Assembly (NCBI GenBank): GCA_031362985.1
Contig: JANLTO010000030.1
Coordinates: 62,001-126,000, forward strand
Length of the DNA: 64,000 bases
Direction of reading: 5' to 3'
Source: SHZL01 sp031362985
Lineage (GTDB): Bacteria; Pseudomonadota; Gammaproteobacteria; Xanthomonadales; SZUA-36
In this document: in pieces, positions 52,962 through 60,970 of the stretch
How the letters are laid out: every line of letters begins with the position of its first letter
Position numbering within the stretch: the stretch's first letter is position 1
Program-made: the position numbers and the translations under genes
Notes under the pieces: model-generated
Told to the model about the DNA's origin: nothing
Database searches by the model: none
What the model saw: the letters and a program-made list of their open reading frames with translations, nothing else

Positions 52962-54182
52962 TCATATAACCGCCGCCAGTTTGAATATGGGCAGGTACAT
53001 GGCAATGACCATGGTTCCAACCACGATACCAACGAACACGATAATCGCCGGTTCCAGCAAGCTGCTCAGTGCGTCTACCGCGTTGCTGACTTCTTCTTCG
53101 TAGGCCTCAGCCACTTTGACCAGCATGGAATCAAGCGAACCCGCTTCCTCACCGATGGCTGCCATCTGCACTACCATCGGAGGAAACAGGTCGGTTTGCT
53201 GCATGGCCAGTTGCAATTGATGACCTACGGATACATCGCCGCGAATTCGTGTCGCCGCTTCATCGTAAATACGGTTGCCAGTTGCCCCGGAAACAATTTG
53301 CAGCGCATCCACCAGTGGCACACCCGCGGCAAAGGTAATCGCCAGAGTGCGGCAGAAACGGGCTATGGCCGCTTGTTTCAGAATCTCCCCAATTACTGGA
53401 ATCTTGAGAGACAAGCGGTCAATCGTGTGGGCAAAGCGCTTTGAACGGTTTTTCGCCATCACCAAACCAACGATGGCTGCGACGAAACCAGCGAGCACAT
53501 AGACGCCCTGTGCTTGCATAAACTTGGAAGCGTTCACCACCATTTTGGTAAATGCCGGCAAGTCCGCGCCAAACGATTTAAAAATATTCTCAAACTGCGG
53601 CACCACGTATATCAGCAGGACGGACGACACGATGATGGCCACAGCAATGACTGCTGCAGGGTAATACAGTGCTTTCTTGATTTTTCCCTTGATGCTCTCA
53701 ATGCGTTCCTTGTGCGTGGCCACGCTATCGAGAATGGTGTCGAGCACACCGGCGCTTTCGCCCGCCTTCACCAGGTTTACATACAATTCATCGAATTGAA
53801 CAGGATACTCCGCCAGCGCCTCGTGCAGGGTACCACCCGCTTCAACCTCGCCGCGTATTTTGTCGACAATGGTACGCATGCGCGGATTCCGCTGACCGCT
53901 ACCGATGATCTGGAATGCAGTCACCAGGGGCACGCCGGATTTCAGCATGGTGGCCAACTGGCGGCTGAAAATCGCCACATCCTTGGCCTTCACGCGGCTG
54001 CCAGCGCCGCCGAGCAATGGCTTACTTTTTTTCTTGACCGTGATGGGGTTGATGCCCTGGCGGCGCAATTCGGCGCGCACCAGGTTAGGGCTGACGGCAA
54101 TTTGCTGCCCTTTTAGCTTGACGCCCCGCTTGTCACGCCCCTGCCAGAGAAATACTGTGGGTTGTACAGTTCCTGTTGCCAT
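52962..54182 (-). CDS. pilC: Type IV pilus inner-membrane platform protein PilC
   Basis: Polytopic membrane protein that transmits ATPase motion to pilin polymerisation. 406 residues, GspF/PilC fold with two homologous cytoplasmic helical domains (FSRQLATMLKSGVPL near 89 and FCRTLAITFAAGVPLVDAL near 290) and three main membrane segments. The last segment (PAIIVFVGIVVGTMVIAMYLP) is characteristic. ATG at 54182, three bases after pilB. Confidence 0.97.
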   Translation of the reverse strand: MATGTVQPTVFLWQGRDKRGVKLKGQQIAVSPNLVRAELRRQGINPITVKKKSKPLLGGAGSRVKAKDVAIFSRQLATMLKSGVPLVTAFQIIGSGQRNPRMRTIVDKIRGEVEAGGTLHEALAEYPVQFDELYVNLVKAGESAGVLDTILDSVATHKERIESIKGKIKKALYYPAAVIAVAIIVSSVLLIYVVPQFENIFKSFGADLPAFTKMVVNASKFMQAQGVYVLAGFVAAIVGLVMAKNRSKRFAHTIDRLSLKIPVIGEILKQAAIARFCRTLAITFAAGVPLVDALQIVSGATGNRIYDEAATRIRGDVSVGHQLQLAMQQTDLFPPMVVQMAAIGEEAGSLDSMLVKVAEAYEEEVSNAVDALSSLLEPAIIVFVGIVVGTMVIAMYLPIFKLAAVI

Positions 54183-54185
54183 AAC

Positions 54186-55898
54186 CTAGTCCTTGGTTAC
54201 CCGGTTGATTTCAATAAGGTCTGTCACGCCAATCGCCACTTTTTGTCGGGCGGATTCACGTAAGTCCGCAATCCCTTCTTTGCGTGCTTGTTCGGCAATC
54301 TTCAAAGCATTGCCTTCTTCCAGGATCATGCGCGCAATGGAATCAGATATCGGCATGACTTCGAAAATACCTGAGCGGCCCCGGTAGCCTTCGTTGCATT
54401 CGGAGCAGCCAAACGGTTTGTACAGTTTCACATTATCAACTTCTGCAATGTTAAATCCAGCTTGCAGCAAGGCTTCCCTGGGCATTTCATCTTTTTGCTT
54501 GCAACTGTGCAGAGTGCGCACCAGCCGTTGGGCAATGACCAGGTTGACCGCTGAAGTGATGTTGTAGGACGGCACGCCCATGTTCATCAGCCGCGTAATC
54601 GACTGGGGTGCATCGTTGGTATGCAAAGTGGAAAGCACCAGGTGGCCTGTCTGCGCCGCCTTGATGGCAATCTCGGCCGTCTCGAGATCACGAATTTCGC
54701 CGACCATGATGACGTCCGGATCCTGCCGCAGGAAGGCGCGCAAGGCGCGGGCAAACGTCATACCCTGCTTGGTATTTTGTGCTACCTGGTTAATTCCGGG
54801 CACGCGAATTTCCACCGGGTCTTCCACCGTCGAAATGTTGCGCCCTTCTTCATTGAGCAATTGCAGGGCCGTATAAAGCGTAACGGTTTTGCCGCTACCG
54901 GTCGGCCCGGTGACCAGGATCATGCCGTAGGGTTTGGACACGGCAAATTCGTACAGCGCACGTTGTTTGTCTTCAAAACCCAGTTGCTGGATGCCCAGTT
55001 TGGTGGCCGCCTGGTCAAGGATACGCAGAACTACCTTTTCCCCGAACAGGGTGGGGCAGGTGCTGGCGCGAAAGTCTATGCTCTTGTTGCGTGACAGGTT
55101 GAGCTTGATGCGCCCGTCCTGGGGAACACGTCTTTCAGCGATGTCCAGGCCGGCCATAACCTTCAAACGTGAGGACAAACGCCGCGACATCTGGATAGGC
55201 GGGGCGGCTACCTGTTTCAGCACGCCATCAAGCCGGTAGCGAATCCGGTATTTCGCTTCGTAGGGCTCGAAGTGGATGTCCGATGCACCTTTGCGAATGG
55301 CGTCGAGCAATACCTTGTTGATGAACCGAACCACGGGAGTTTCATCAACTGATGGGTCGCTGGCGTCGTCGGTGAGTTCAACATCCGCCTGCAGGCTCAG
55401 GCCTTCCAGGCCTTCCTCCTCATCCAGGTCATCAAACACCGGGTTGGTCGCTTCCATGGCCCGCTGGATTGCCGGCGCCAATTGGTCGGCTGCCACCATG
55501 ATGGGTTCTACGTGGAAGCCGGAACTGAAAGCAATTTCCTCCAGCACAGCGTGATCGGTAGGGTCTTTCAGGCCGATGAACAGCTGGTTGCCGCGCAAAT
55601 GCAAGGGCAAGGCCTGGTGTTTCTCGATCAGGGCTTCACTTACCAGGCTGAGAGGGGCCTGGCTCAGGTCGAACGCACGAATATCGATCAGGGGGATGCC
55701 GAATTCACTGGCCGCAGCTGAAGCCAGCTTTCCCGCGTCAGCCATGTTCGAGTGAATCAGCCACGACAGCAGGGATTTGTTTTTCTTTGCAGCCTGCACG
55801 CAAGCGTCGTCAGCCTGGATAGCGTCGAGAACATTCTCCTCAACCAGACGCCTTGCCAGGCCATTCAGTTTGCTCGTGACCTTAAGCTCCGTATTCAT
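54186..55898 (-). CDS. pilB: Type IV pilus assembly ATPase PilB
   Basis: Hexameric cytoplasmic ATPase for pilus extension. 570 residues. N-terminal MshEN-like region (about 1-150); Walker A GPTGSGKTVTLYTAL, Asp box, Walker B LRQDPDVIMVGEIRDLETA, His box TGHLVLSTLHTNDA. The zinc motif has GCSECNEGY on one side, but the other side reads LHSCK, one Cys short of the usual LCxxCK. ATG at 55898 is preferred to an upstream in-frame TTG because AAGGAG precedes it and the family start fits. Confidence 0.96.
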   Translation of the reverse strand: MNTELKVTSKLNGLARRLVEENVLDAIQADDACVQAAKKNKSLLSWLIHSNMADAGKLASAAASEFGIPLIDIRAFDLSQAPLSLVSEALIEKHQALPLHLRGNQLFIGLKDPTDHAVLEEIAFSSGFHVEPIMVAADQLAPAIQRAMEATNPVFDDLDEEEGLEGLSLQADVELTDDASDPSVDETPVVRFINKVLLDAIRKGASDIHFEPYEAKYRIRYRLDGVLKQVAAPPIQMSRRLSSRLKVMAGLDIAERRVPQDGRIKLNLSRNKSIDFRASTCPTLFGEKVVLRILDQAATKLGIQQLGFEDKQRALYEFAVSKPYGMILVTGPTGSGKTVTLYTALQLLNEEGRNISTVEDPVEIRVPGINQVAQNTKQGMTFARALRAFLRQDPDVIMVGEIRDLETAEIAIKAAQTGHLVLSTLHTNDAPQSITRLMNMGVPSYNITSAVNLVIAQRLVRTLHSCKQKDEMPREALLQAGFNIAEVDNVKLYKPFGCSECNEGYRGRSGIFEVMPISDSIARMILEEGNALKIAEQARKEGIADLRESARQKVAIGVTDLIEINRVTKD

Positions 55899-55927
55899 TT
55901 CCGGGTCACTCCTTTTCCCCGACAATC

Positions 55928-55958
55928 ATTATACCTGTTTGTCACCAAATGTCTGCAA
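55928..55958 (-). promoter_or_regulatory. Predicted pilB promoter
   Basis: On the minus strand, a perfect -10 TATAAT (55933 to 55928) with TTGCAG (55958 to 55953) as a -35 at a longish 19-bp spacing. The start point near 55921 would give pilB a short leader and expression independent of the pilA terminator. Confidence 0.5.
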
Positions 55959-56128
55959 GTTGTTGTGGCATATGAATAAAGCACCACTGCGGTCGAAATT
56001 TTTCTGTGTGTTTGTCCGCAGTCGCATGTCTTTAAGGCGAAACCGGGCGTTGCTTTAGCCGGATAACACCACGCGACCAGTCTACATGGTCCTGAGCGCC
56101 GGCAACACATTCCTGCTGTTACAGGTCA

Positions 56129-56368
56129 CTAATTGCGGCACTCCTCGGGAACATGCTGGTTCAACCCGTTAGTGGCACCGTTGAATGCATAACCCACGTT
56201 GCTTGAGTGCAAGGCTGGAATGGTGGGGTCTTCAACACAGGTTGAGCTCACTGCAGTTTTGGCCGCGGCCGCGAGATCAAGGGCTTCACCTATCTTGGCT
56301 CGAATCAGGTAGTCTGAAAAAGCTGGCAAAGCCAATGTAAGGATGATGGCGATGACGGCGATGACTAT
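56129..56368 (-). pseudogene. 5'-truncated type IV pilin relic
   Basis: Open from ATA at 56368 to the stop at 56129: it begins IVIAVIAIILTLALPAFSDY, which matches mature pilin from residue 8 onward, continues RAKIGEALDLAAAAKTAVSS and ends NQHVPEECRN. The prepilin leader and FTLIELM are absent; an in-frame TAA and then the pilA terminator lie immediately upstream. Compared with PilA, the central portion between GYAF and the C-terminal loop is also deleted. It cannot be processed or assembled as it stands; a pseudogene or a silent donor copy. Confidence 0.85.
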
Positions 56369-56372
56369 TTAG

Positions 56373-56407
56373 CAAAAAAAACCCCCGGGAACAACCCGGG
56401 GGTTTTT
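56373..56407 (-). terminator. Rho-independent terminator of pilA (probably bidirectional)
   Basis: Perfect 8-bp stem CCCCCGGG (56382-56389) / CCCGGGGG (56395-56402) with an AACAA loop, flanked by A8 on the left and T5 on the right. On the minus strand it gives a strong hairpin followed by U8, right after pilA and right at the broken 5' end of the pilin relic. Confidence 0.9.
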
Positions 56408-56439
56408 GGTAAAGCTAAAACAAAGGTCTTCAGCAAATA

Positions 56440-56892
56440 CTAGCTGCGGCAGGTAGCAGGTACGTGCTGTGGCAGTCCGCCTCCACCGTACGTGCAGTTC
56501 CATGAGATGCGTCCGGCGGCATCTGCATAGGCGCCGGTGAGCAGCAGAGTTGGATTGGATCCGCCGGTATTTTGGGTTACTACGGTCACGGTTGGAGCAT
56601 TGCAATTGGCGCCACCGATCGTCACGCTTGCTACATACTTAGACGCAGCGAAAGCATAGCCGGCTGCCACATTCCCTGGGGTTGTAGTCGGATTGGTTTG
56701 ACACGTTTCGGAAATGGCAAGCTTAGCCGATGCGGCCACACTCAGGCCTTCACCGACCTTTGCACGGACCGTGTAGTCCTGGTAAGCCGGCAAAGCCAAA
56801 GCCAGCAGAATGGCGATGATCGCGATAACAATCATCAGTTCGATCAATGTAAAACCCTTAGCATTCAAACTCTTGGCATTCATGTTCTTCAC
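56440..56892 (-). CDS. pilA: Major type IV pilin PilA
   Basis: Structural subunit of the type IVa pilus. 150-residue prepilin: a 13-residue leader ending in Gly13, then FTLIELMIVIAIIAILLALALPAYQDY with Glu5; C-terminal globular part with a cysteine loop (TC near residue 55, NC, NC, and CRS at the end). The last residue is serine, the type of site used by the TfpO-type pilin glycosylation enzyme in Pseudomonas group I pilins. GTG at 56892 is chosen because AGGAGGG lies seven bases upstream; ATG at 56883 would shorten the leader by three. Sigma-54-type promoter and PilR-type boxes lie upstream. Confidence 0.95.
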   Translation of the reverse strand: MKNMNAKSLNAKGFTLIELMIVIAIIAILLALALPAYQDYTVRAKVGEGLSVAASAKLAISETCQTNPTTTPGNVAAGYAFAASKYVASVTIGGANCNAPTVTVVTQNTGGSNPTLLLTGAYADAAGRISWNCTYGGGGLPQHVPATCRS

Positions 56893-56969
56893 AATTTTAC
56901 CCTCCTGGTATGAAAGACGGATTTTATCCCGCCGTTATATTCCCTTTAATCTGGGACGCGGTTAGTTAA

Positions 56970-56986
56970 TGCAAGTTAGATGCCAA
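56970..56986 (-). promoter_or_regulatory. Sigma-54 promoter of pilA
   Basis: On the minus strand TTGGCATCTAACTTGCA: GG and GC at exactly 12-bp distance, matching TGGCAC-N5-TTGCA except for one base. About 78 bases before the GTG of pilA. Together with the PilS/PilR pair at 59561-62614 this predicts PilR-dependent transcription. Confidence 0.8.
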
Positions 56987-57034
56987 TATAAAAAACACCC
57001 TAAATACAGTTAATTGAAAAACTAAGCTGAGGCC

Positions 57035-57084
57035 TGACATTCTGTTGCCCGCAAAAAAATGTCACGTTCTGACAATTTATGTCA
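57035..57084 (-). promoter_or_regulatory. Cluster of TGTCA/TGACA motifs, candidate PilR sites
   Basis: TGACA at 57035-57039 and 57070-57074, TGTCA at 57060-57064 and 57080-57084, upstream of the sigma-54 promoter. Pseudomonas PilR recognises TGTC-type repeats at this kind of distance. Sites overlap the 3' end of the upstream ligase gene region. Confidence 0.5.
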
Positions 57085-57101
57085 GAAACTAACGTCCGAA
57101 A

Positions 57102-58763
57102 CTAAAAACTGGAATCCGTATTTTGCTGTTCCCGGTACAGGCGGCACACCTTGCCATTCTGCCATAGCCGCGGTATGCCTCTATCCATGAGCGATGTTTG
57201 GTCCCAGCGCACAGCGGCGATGGCAAGTTCCTGTCGTGCGAAAGCGAGGAAAGCGATGGAAACGACCAGGGCCAGCGTCAATACGACTGATGCCTTGATA
57301 CCGGACTGAGGTTTGCCGCCAGGCAGCACTGGCAATAGCCCCAGCAGGCCGCCGCAGACGAGTACTCCAGTTACCTGGCTGGCAGGCATGGTGAGCACAC
57401 CATCAAGGCAGGCGAGGATTGTTGCCGCCACTACACCGCCGGCGAAACAGGCAGCCAGCGAAACGTTTTGCGCAAAGCCCGCAGTGGGCTTGCGCAAGGC
57501 GGATGCCAGCTTGAATAGCAGAAAACCTGCAGCAAACAGTAGCAACAGCAGGGCTGGAACGCCCCATTCGACCATGAACTGCAAGGGGAAATTGTGCGGG
57601 TGCCCCGCACGATCAAGCGGCCCGGTGCACGCATAGTTCATCGGACCAATGCCCAGAAGCGGATGAGTTCGTGTTTCATCCAATGTGCCGCGCCACATGG
57701 CAAGACGGCCTGAGGAAGTCAACATCCTTTGCCCGGTCAGGGGTTCCGCGAATTGCCCGGTGCTGTCGCCCAGCTCCTGGATGGCTGTGACATTATTCTC
57801 GGGCCGTGCTGGCGGTGCTACTGACAAGGGGGACTGGTGCAGTTCTTGTGTAGCGCCAGTGGGGCCGTTCATCAGCTGTTGGTGGCCGACTACAACCAGC
57901 GTGTAAATCGCCAGGGCAGCAATCAGCCCCGGCAGTTGCCACGATACCAGAGCTTTGCGGATATCCGGCAAGATGATAGCGGCCGCGAGCAGGGCTCCGG
58001 CAATACCTAATGCTGCACCACGTGCCCCGGTAGCAATCACGACGTACCAGCCCAGTGCCAGAGCTGCCACGCAAAAAATCTTTGCCACAGGTTTGGCAGG
58101 AAATAACAGGGGCAGCGCAGCAATGACCGGCATGGACCAGGTTTGTACCTGGTTGTAAAAGCGCGGCCAGGAAAAATGCAGCAGGGCGATTCTCGGATGA
58201 AATTCCAAGCCGAGAGACAAGGCAGCCAGCACTCCCAGCAGTTCCTGCATGCCAACGGCCAGCGCCACCAGGGCGAGCAATACGACGGCTACCCGGTCAA
58301 AGAGCGCGCCCCCTGTTTGGCGGCAGGCTGCCACTGCAAGGATTGCCACCACCCACAAGCCAAGTAGAGCGACTTCGGCCAGCGAGTACAGCAAAGACAT
58401 GGTCGAAGTCGCATTGTAAGCAGATGACATCACGCCCAGGCCCAGCAACACCAGCGACAGCGTAAGCAACCAGCGGGGAATGCGGCCCAACTGTTGGGCA
58501 AACGCCACGCGCAGCGTTTGATTGAACAGTACCATGGCAAAAATCAGCGGAAACAGGCAGAGTTCAAGAATGCGCTTGACGTCAAACTTCCACAGGGTGT
58601 CGTGCAGGGTAACGGTCGAGGTCAGCAGCAGGTAGCCACCGAGCAGAACGGCAACGCCCACGCCCAGGCTGCGGGACACGGCAGACGGATGCTTTTCTAT
58701 AGTTCCCATAAACGTATCCGTCGACAGGGCATTGGTTTCATCGGTGCCAATGGCACTGACCAC
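57102..58763 (-). CDS. O-oligosaccharyltransferase/O-antigen ligase family protein, probable pilin glycosylase
   Basis: A 553-residue polytopic membrane protein (about 11-12 helices) of the Wzy/WaaL/PglL-TfpO class. VIATGARGAALGIAGALL (conserved Arg loop) and the periplasmic loop with HPLLGIGPMNY and HPHNFPLQFMVEWG carry the residues typical of Wzy_C ligases. Adjacent to pilA, hence probably modifying pilin with a lipid-linked glycan. The start is uncertain: GTG 58763 is the longest; ATG 58709, 18 codons later, directly precedes the first helix region. If TfpO-like, the acceptor would be the C-terminal Ser of PilA. Confidence 0.82.
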   Translation of the reverse strand: MVSAIGTDETNALSTDTFMGTIEKHPSAVSRSLGVGVAVLLGGYLLLTSTVTLHDTLWKFDVKRILELCLFPLIFAMVLFNQTLRVAFAQQLGRIPRWLLTLSLVLLGLGVMSSAYNATSTMSLLYSLAEVALLGLWVVAILAVAACRQTGGALFDRVAVVLLALVALAVGMQELLGVLAALSLGLEFHPRIALLHFSWPRFYNQVQTWSMPVIAALPLLFPAKPVAKIFCVAALALGWYVVIATGARGAALGIAGALLAAAIILPDIRKALVSWQLPGLIAALAIYTLVVVGHQQLMNGPTGATQELHQSPLSVAPPARPENNVTAIQELGDSTGQFAEPLTGQRMLTSSGRLAMWRGTLDETRTHPLLGIGPMNYACTGPLDRAGHPHNFPLQFMVEWGVPALLLLLFAAGFLLFKLASALRKPTAGFAQNVSLAACFAGGVVAATILACLDGVLTMPASQVTGVLVCGGLLGLLPVLPGGKPQSGIKASVVLTLALVVSIAFLAFARQELAIAAVRWDQTSLMDRGIPRLWQNGKVCRLYREQQNTDSSF

Positions 58764-58825
58764 CCTAATTTAAGCGCACCTCCGCCGTGACTGCATTATA
58801 GGGTGCGGACCAGATTCCTTGAGCT

Positions 58826-59053
58826 TCAAAGCAATTCGATAAATTCGGCGACATCTAAGCGCGCCTGTTTGAGAATGTGTGACAATGTGGACCGCTTGAT
58901 TGGCCGATGTGCCGGAACAGTGATTTTTATAACTTCTTCCCTGATGTGCTTCTGCATTCTGATATGGCTGCCTCGTTGACGCACAAACACCCAACCATCC
59001 CGCTTCAAGGCACCAATGACCTTATCGAACGGGAGGCTCGGAACCTTGCTCAT
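58826..59053 (-). CDS. hicA: Type II toxin HicA
   Basis: Small mRNA interferase toxin with a double-stranded-RNA-binding-like fold. 75 residues: ALKRDGWVFVRQRGSHIRMQ contains the catalytic His of the GSH motif, followed by ITVPAHRPIKRSTLSHILKQA, the HicA C-terminal helix. It overlaps the hicB stop by four bases, so toxin and antitoxin are coupled. Confidence 0.9.
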   Translation of the reverse strand: MSKVPSLPFDKVIGALKRDGWVFVRQRGSHIRMQKHIREEVIKITVPAHRPIKRSTLSHILKQARLDVAEFIELL

Positions 59054-59253
59054 ACCGCGATGTCGGTGATCTCGGCGTTAGGGTTGTAGCCCATTTCATC
59101 GTCAACCGGCTCCAGGTAAAGCTCAATCGCCTCCCTGATGTTGGTAAGGGCTTCTTCCTTCGAATCTCCTTCGCTTACGCATCCTGGCAAGCTCGGCACA
59201 TAGGCGGTATATCCACCTTCGTCACTTGGCTCAAGCACCACTCGTAGTTTCAT
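59050..59253 (-). CDS. hicB: Type II antitoxin HicB
   Basis: Antitoxin that masks HicA. 67 residues: VVLEPSDEGGYTAYVPSLPG followed by GDSKEEALTNIREAIELYLE, the partial RNase-H-like fold of HicB. It ends soon after and shows no helix-turn-helix or ribbon-helix-helix, so it may lack its own DNA-binding domain. The order is hicB then hicA, within the pil region between pilR and the ligase gene. Confidence 0.88.
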   Translation of the reverse strand: MKLRVVLEPSDEGGYTAYVPSLPGCVSEGDSKEEALTNIREAIELYLEPVDDEMGYNPNAEITDIAV

Positions 59254-59560
59254 TGCTATCTACCTTCGTCTGTCAGCGTCCGTCATGCCGCAAATTATAC
59301 GCGCGAGGCCTTTCGAGCTCTAACGTTCGAATTTGGAGCCCTTTTCACTGAAAGGTACTGGGTTTTGCCTGAAACCGTCAGGCGGCGCCGATACCCTATG
59401 CTGCCATCGCTGGAGCCCGCTGCACTTTGGGCTTGAAACTCTTCCGGGCTTGCCACAGATCATAACTGGCTTGCTCTGCCAGCCACACATCGGCCCGCCC
59501 GCCATTCTCTACGCCTAGCTGTGCGGCGGGTTGTGCATTCTGCTCATGTTTAAATTCCTC
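59254..59560. other. Intergenic region between pilR and hicB
   Basis: A 307-bp stretch without a convincing gene. Small open frames on either strand lack good start signals. In the pilR reading frame the DNA stays open for about 52 codons after the pilR TAA (to 59404), with protein-like composition; no start codon with a ribosome binding site is seen. No terminator or mobile-element end was identified. Confidence 0.4.
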
Positions 59561-60958
59561 TTAGTCAATCCCAAACTTCTTCAGTTTGTAGCGGAAGGAG
59601 CGGAAACTGATACCGAGGTTTTCTGCGGCTTTGGTCTTGTTGTAGCGGGCTGCTTTGAGTGCGTCCTCGAGCATCTGCTTTTCAATATCCCCCATGAAAG
59701 AGTCCAGCGAGAGGTCGTCGCTTTTGTCCGGGACTCCTACTGCAGGTTCCCTGGGTGTATCCACAACTCCAACATGTTCCAGCATCAGGTCAGCAGGCTG
59801 GATGAACTGCCCCTCGCACATGGTGACTGCACGCTGCAGGATGTTGATCAATTCGCGCACGTTGCCAGTGAAGTTGTGATGCTTGAGGGCATCCATGGCG
59901 GCTTCGGAGAATTCGGGTGTTTCGCTGGCATCCCACTGCTCGGTGACGTCCTTGAGGAAATGCTTCGCCAACAAAGGGATGTCTTCGATGCGCTCCTTGA
60001 GGCTGGGCATATGCAATTCAATGACGTTCAGGCGGAAATAAAGATCGCTACGAAATTTTCCGATTTCAACCAAGGGCTTGAGCGCCTGGTGCGTTGCGCT
60101 GAGGATGCGCACGTCCACTTTAACTTCCTCGCGGCCGCCGATCGGCATGACCGCTTTTTCCTGGATTACCCGCAGCAGCTTCACTTGCATGTGCAATGGC
60201 AGGTCCGCCACTTCATCCAGCATGAGCGTACCGCCATCGGCTGCCTTGAACAGGCCGTCCTTATCCGCCCCCGCACCGGTGAAACTGCCTTTCTTGTGGC
60301 CGAAAAACTCGCTCTCCATCAATTCAGACGGGATGGCGCCGCAGTTTACCGGTACGAAGGGGCCGTCCCTCCTCGGCCCGAGGTCGTGTATGAGCCGGGC
60401 CGCCAATTCTTTGCCTGAACCGGATTCACCGCTGAGCAGCACCGGCGCCTGGCTGCGGGCCAGCTTGGCAATCATGGCCTGGCACTGCCGTATGGCTGCA
60501 GATTTTCCAATCAGGCGATTGAGTGCATCCGGTAATTCGGGAGTACCCTTGCTATCCGCAGCAGGAGCCTCACCGTCGCCGCCTTTGCCAAGGCGCAGCG
60601 CCGTGTTGACCAGATTGCGCAACACAGCCAGGTCGACCGGTTTGGATACGAAATCGAAGGCGCCCAATTTCAATGCGTGGACTGCATCCTCGACTTTGCC
60701 ATGCGCAGTGATGACCGCGGTAGGAAGTTGTGGGTAGTTTTCAGTAATTTCCCGCACCAGGTCCAGGCCGTTCCCGTCCGGCAAGCGCATGTCGGTCAGG
60801 CAAAAGCTGAAATCAGTAGTCATCAGCGCGCGCCTGGCAGCGGCCAGGTCCTCGACCGCTGTTACATTCAGCTCCATGCGGCTCAAAGTGATGTTCAGCA
60901 ACTCGCGAATGGCTGGCTCATCGTCAATGACAAGTACACGTTTGAGTTCAGCTTTCAT
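59561..60958 (-). CDS. pilR: Sigma-54-dependent response regulator PilR
   Basis: NtrC-family activator of pilA. 465 residues: receiver domain (VLVIDDEPAIRELL; phospho-Asp in FCLTDMRLPDGNG), AAA+ domain (Walker A GESGSGKELAARLIH; the sigma-54 contact loop reads GSFTGA), and a Fis-type helix-turn-helix at the C-terminus (NKTKAAENLGISFRSFRYKL). It lies 12 bp after pilS on the same strand. Its likely target, a sigma-54 promoter, is at 56970-56986. Confidence 0.95.
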   Translation of the reverse strand: MKAELKRVLVIDDEPAIRELLNITLSRMELNVTAVEDLAAARRALMTTDFSFCLTDMRLPDGNGLDLVREITENYPQLPTAVITAHGKVEDAVHALKLGAFDFVSKPVDLAVLRNLVNTALRLGKGGDGEAPAADSKGTPELPDALNRLIGKSAAIRQCQAMIAKLARSQAPVLLSGESGSGKELAARLIHDLGPRRDGPFVPVNCGAIPSELMESEFFGHKKGSFTGAGADKDGLFKAADGGTLMLDEVADLPLHMQVKLLRVIQEKAVMPIGGREEVKVDVRILSATHQALKPLVEIGKFRSDLYFRLNVIELHMPSLKERIEDIPLLAKHFLKDVTEQWDASETPEFSEAAMDALKHHNFTGNVRELINILQRAVTMCEGQFIQPADLMLEHVGVVDTPREPAVGVPDKSDDLSLDSFMGDIEKQMLEDALKAARYNKTKAAENLGISFRSFRYKLKKFGID

Positions 60959-60970
60959 CTGGATGGGGTT

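Noticed and set aside
59254..59530. Integron attC site near the hicBA module
   Set aside because: CTAACG and GTTG-like pieces occur, but no paired R/L boxes with the right spacing could be drawn.
59531..60418. 295-codon plus-strand frame across pilR
   Set aside because: Antisense to the conserved AAA+ domain of PilR; no family features.
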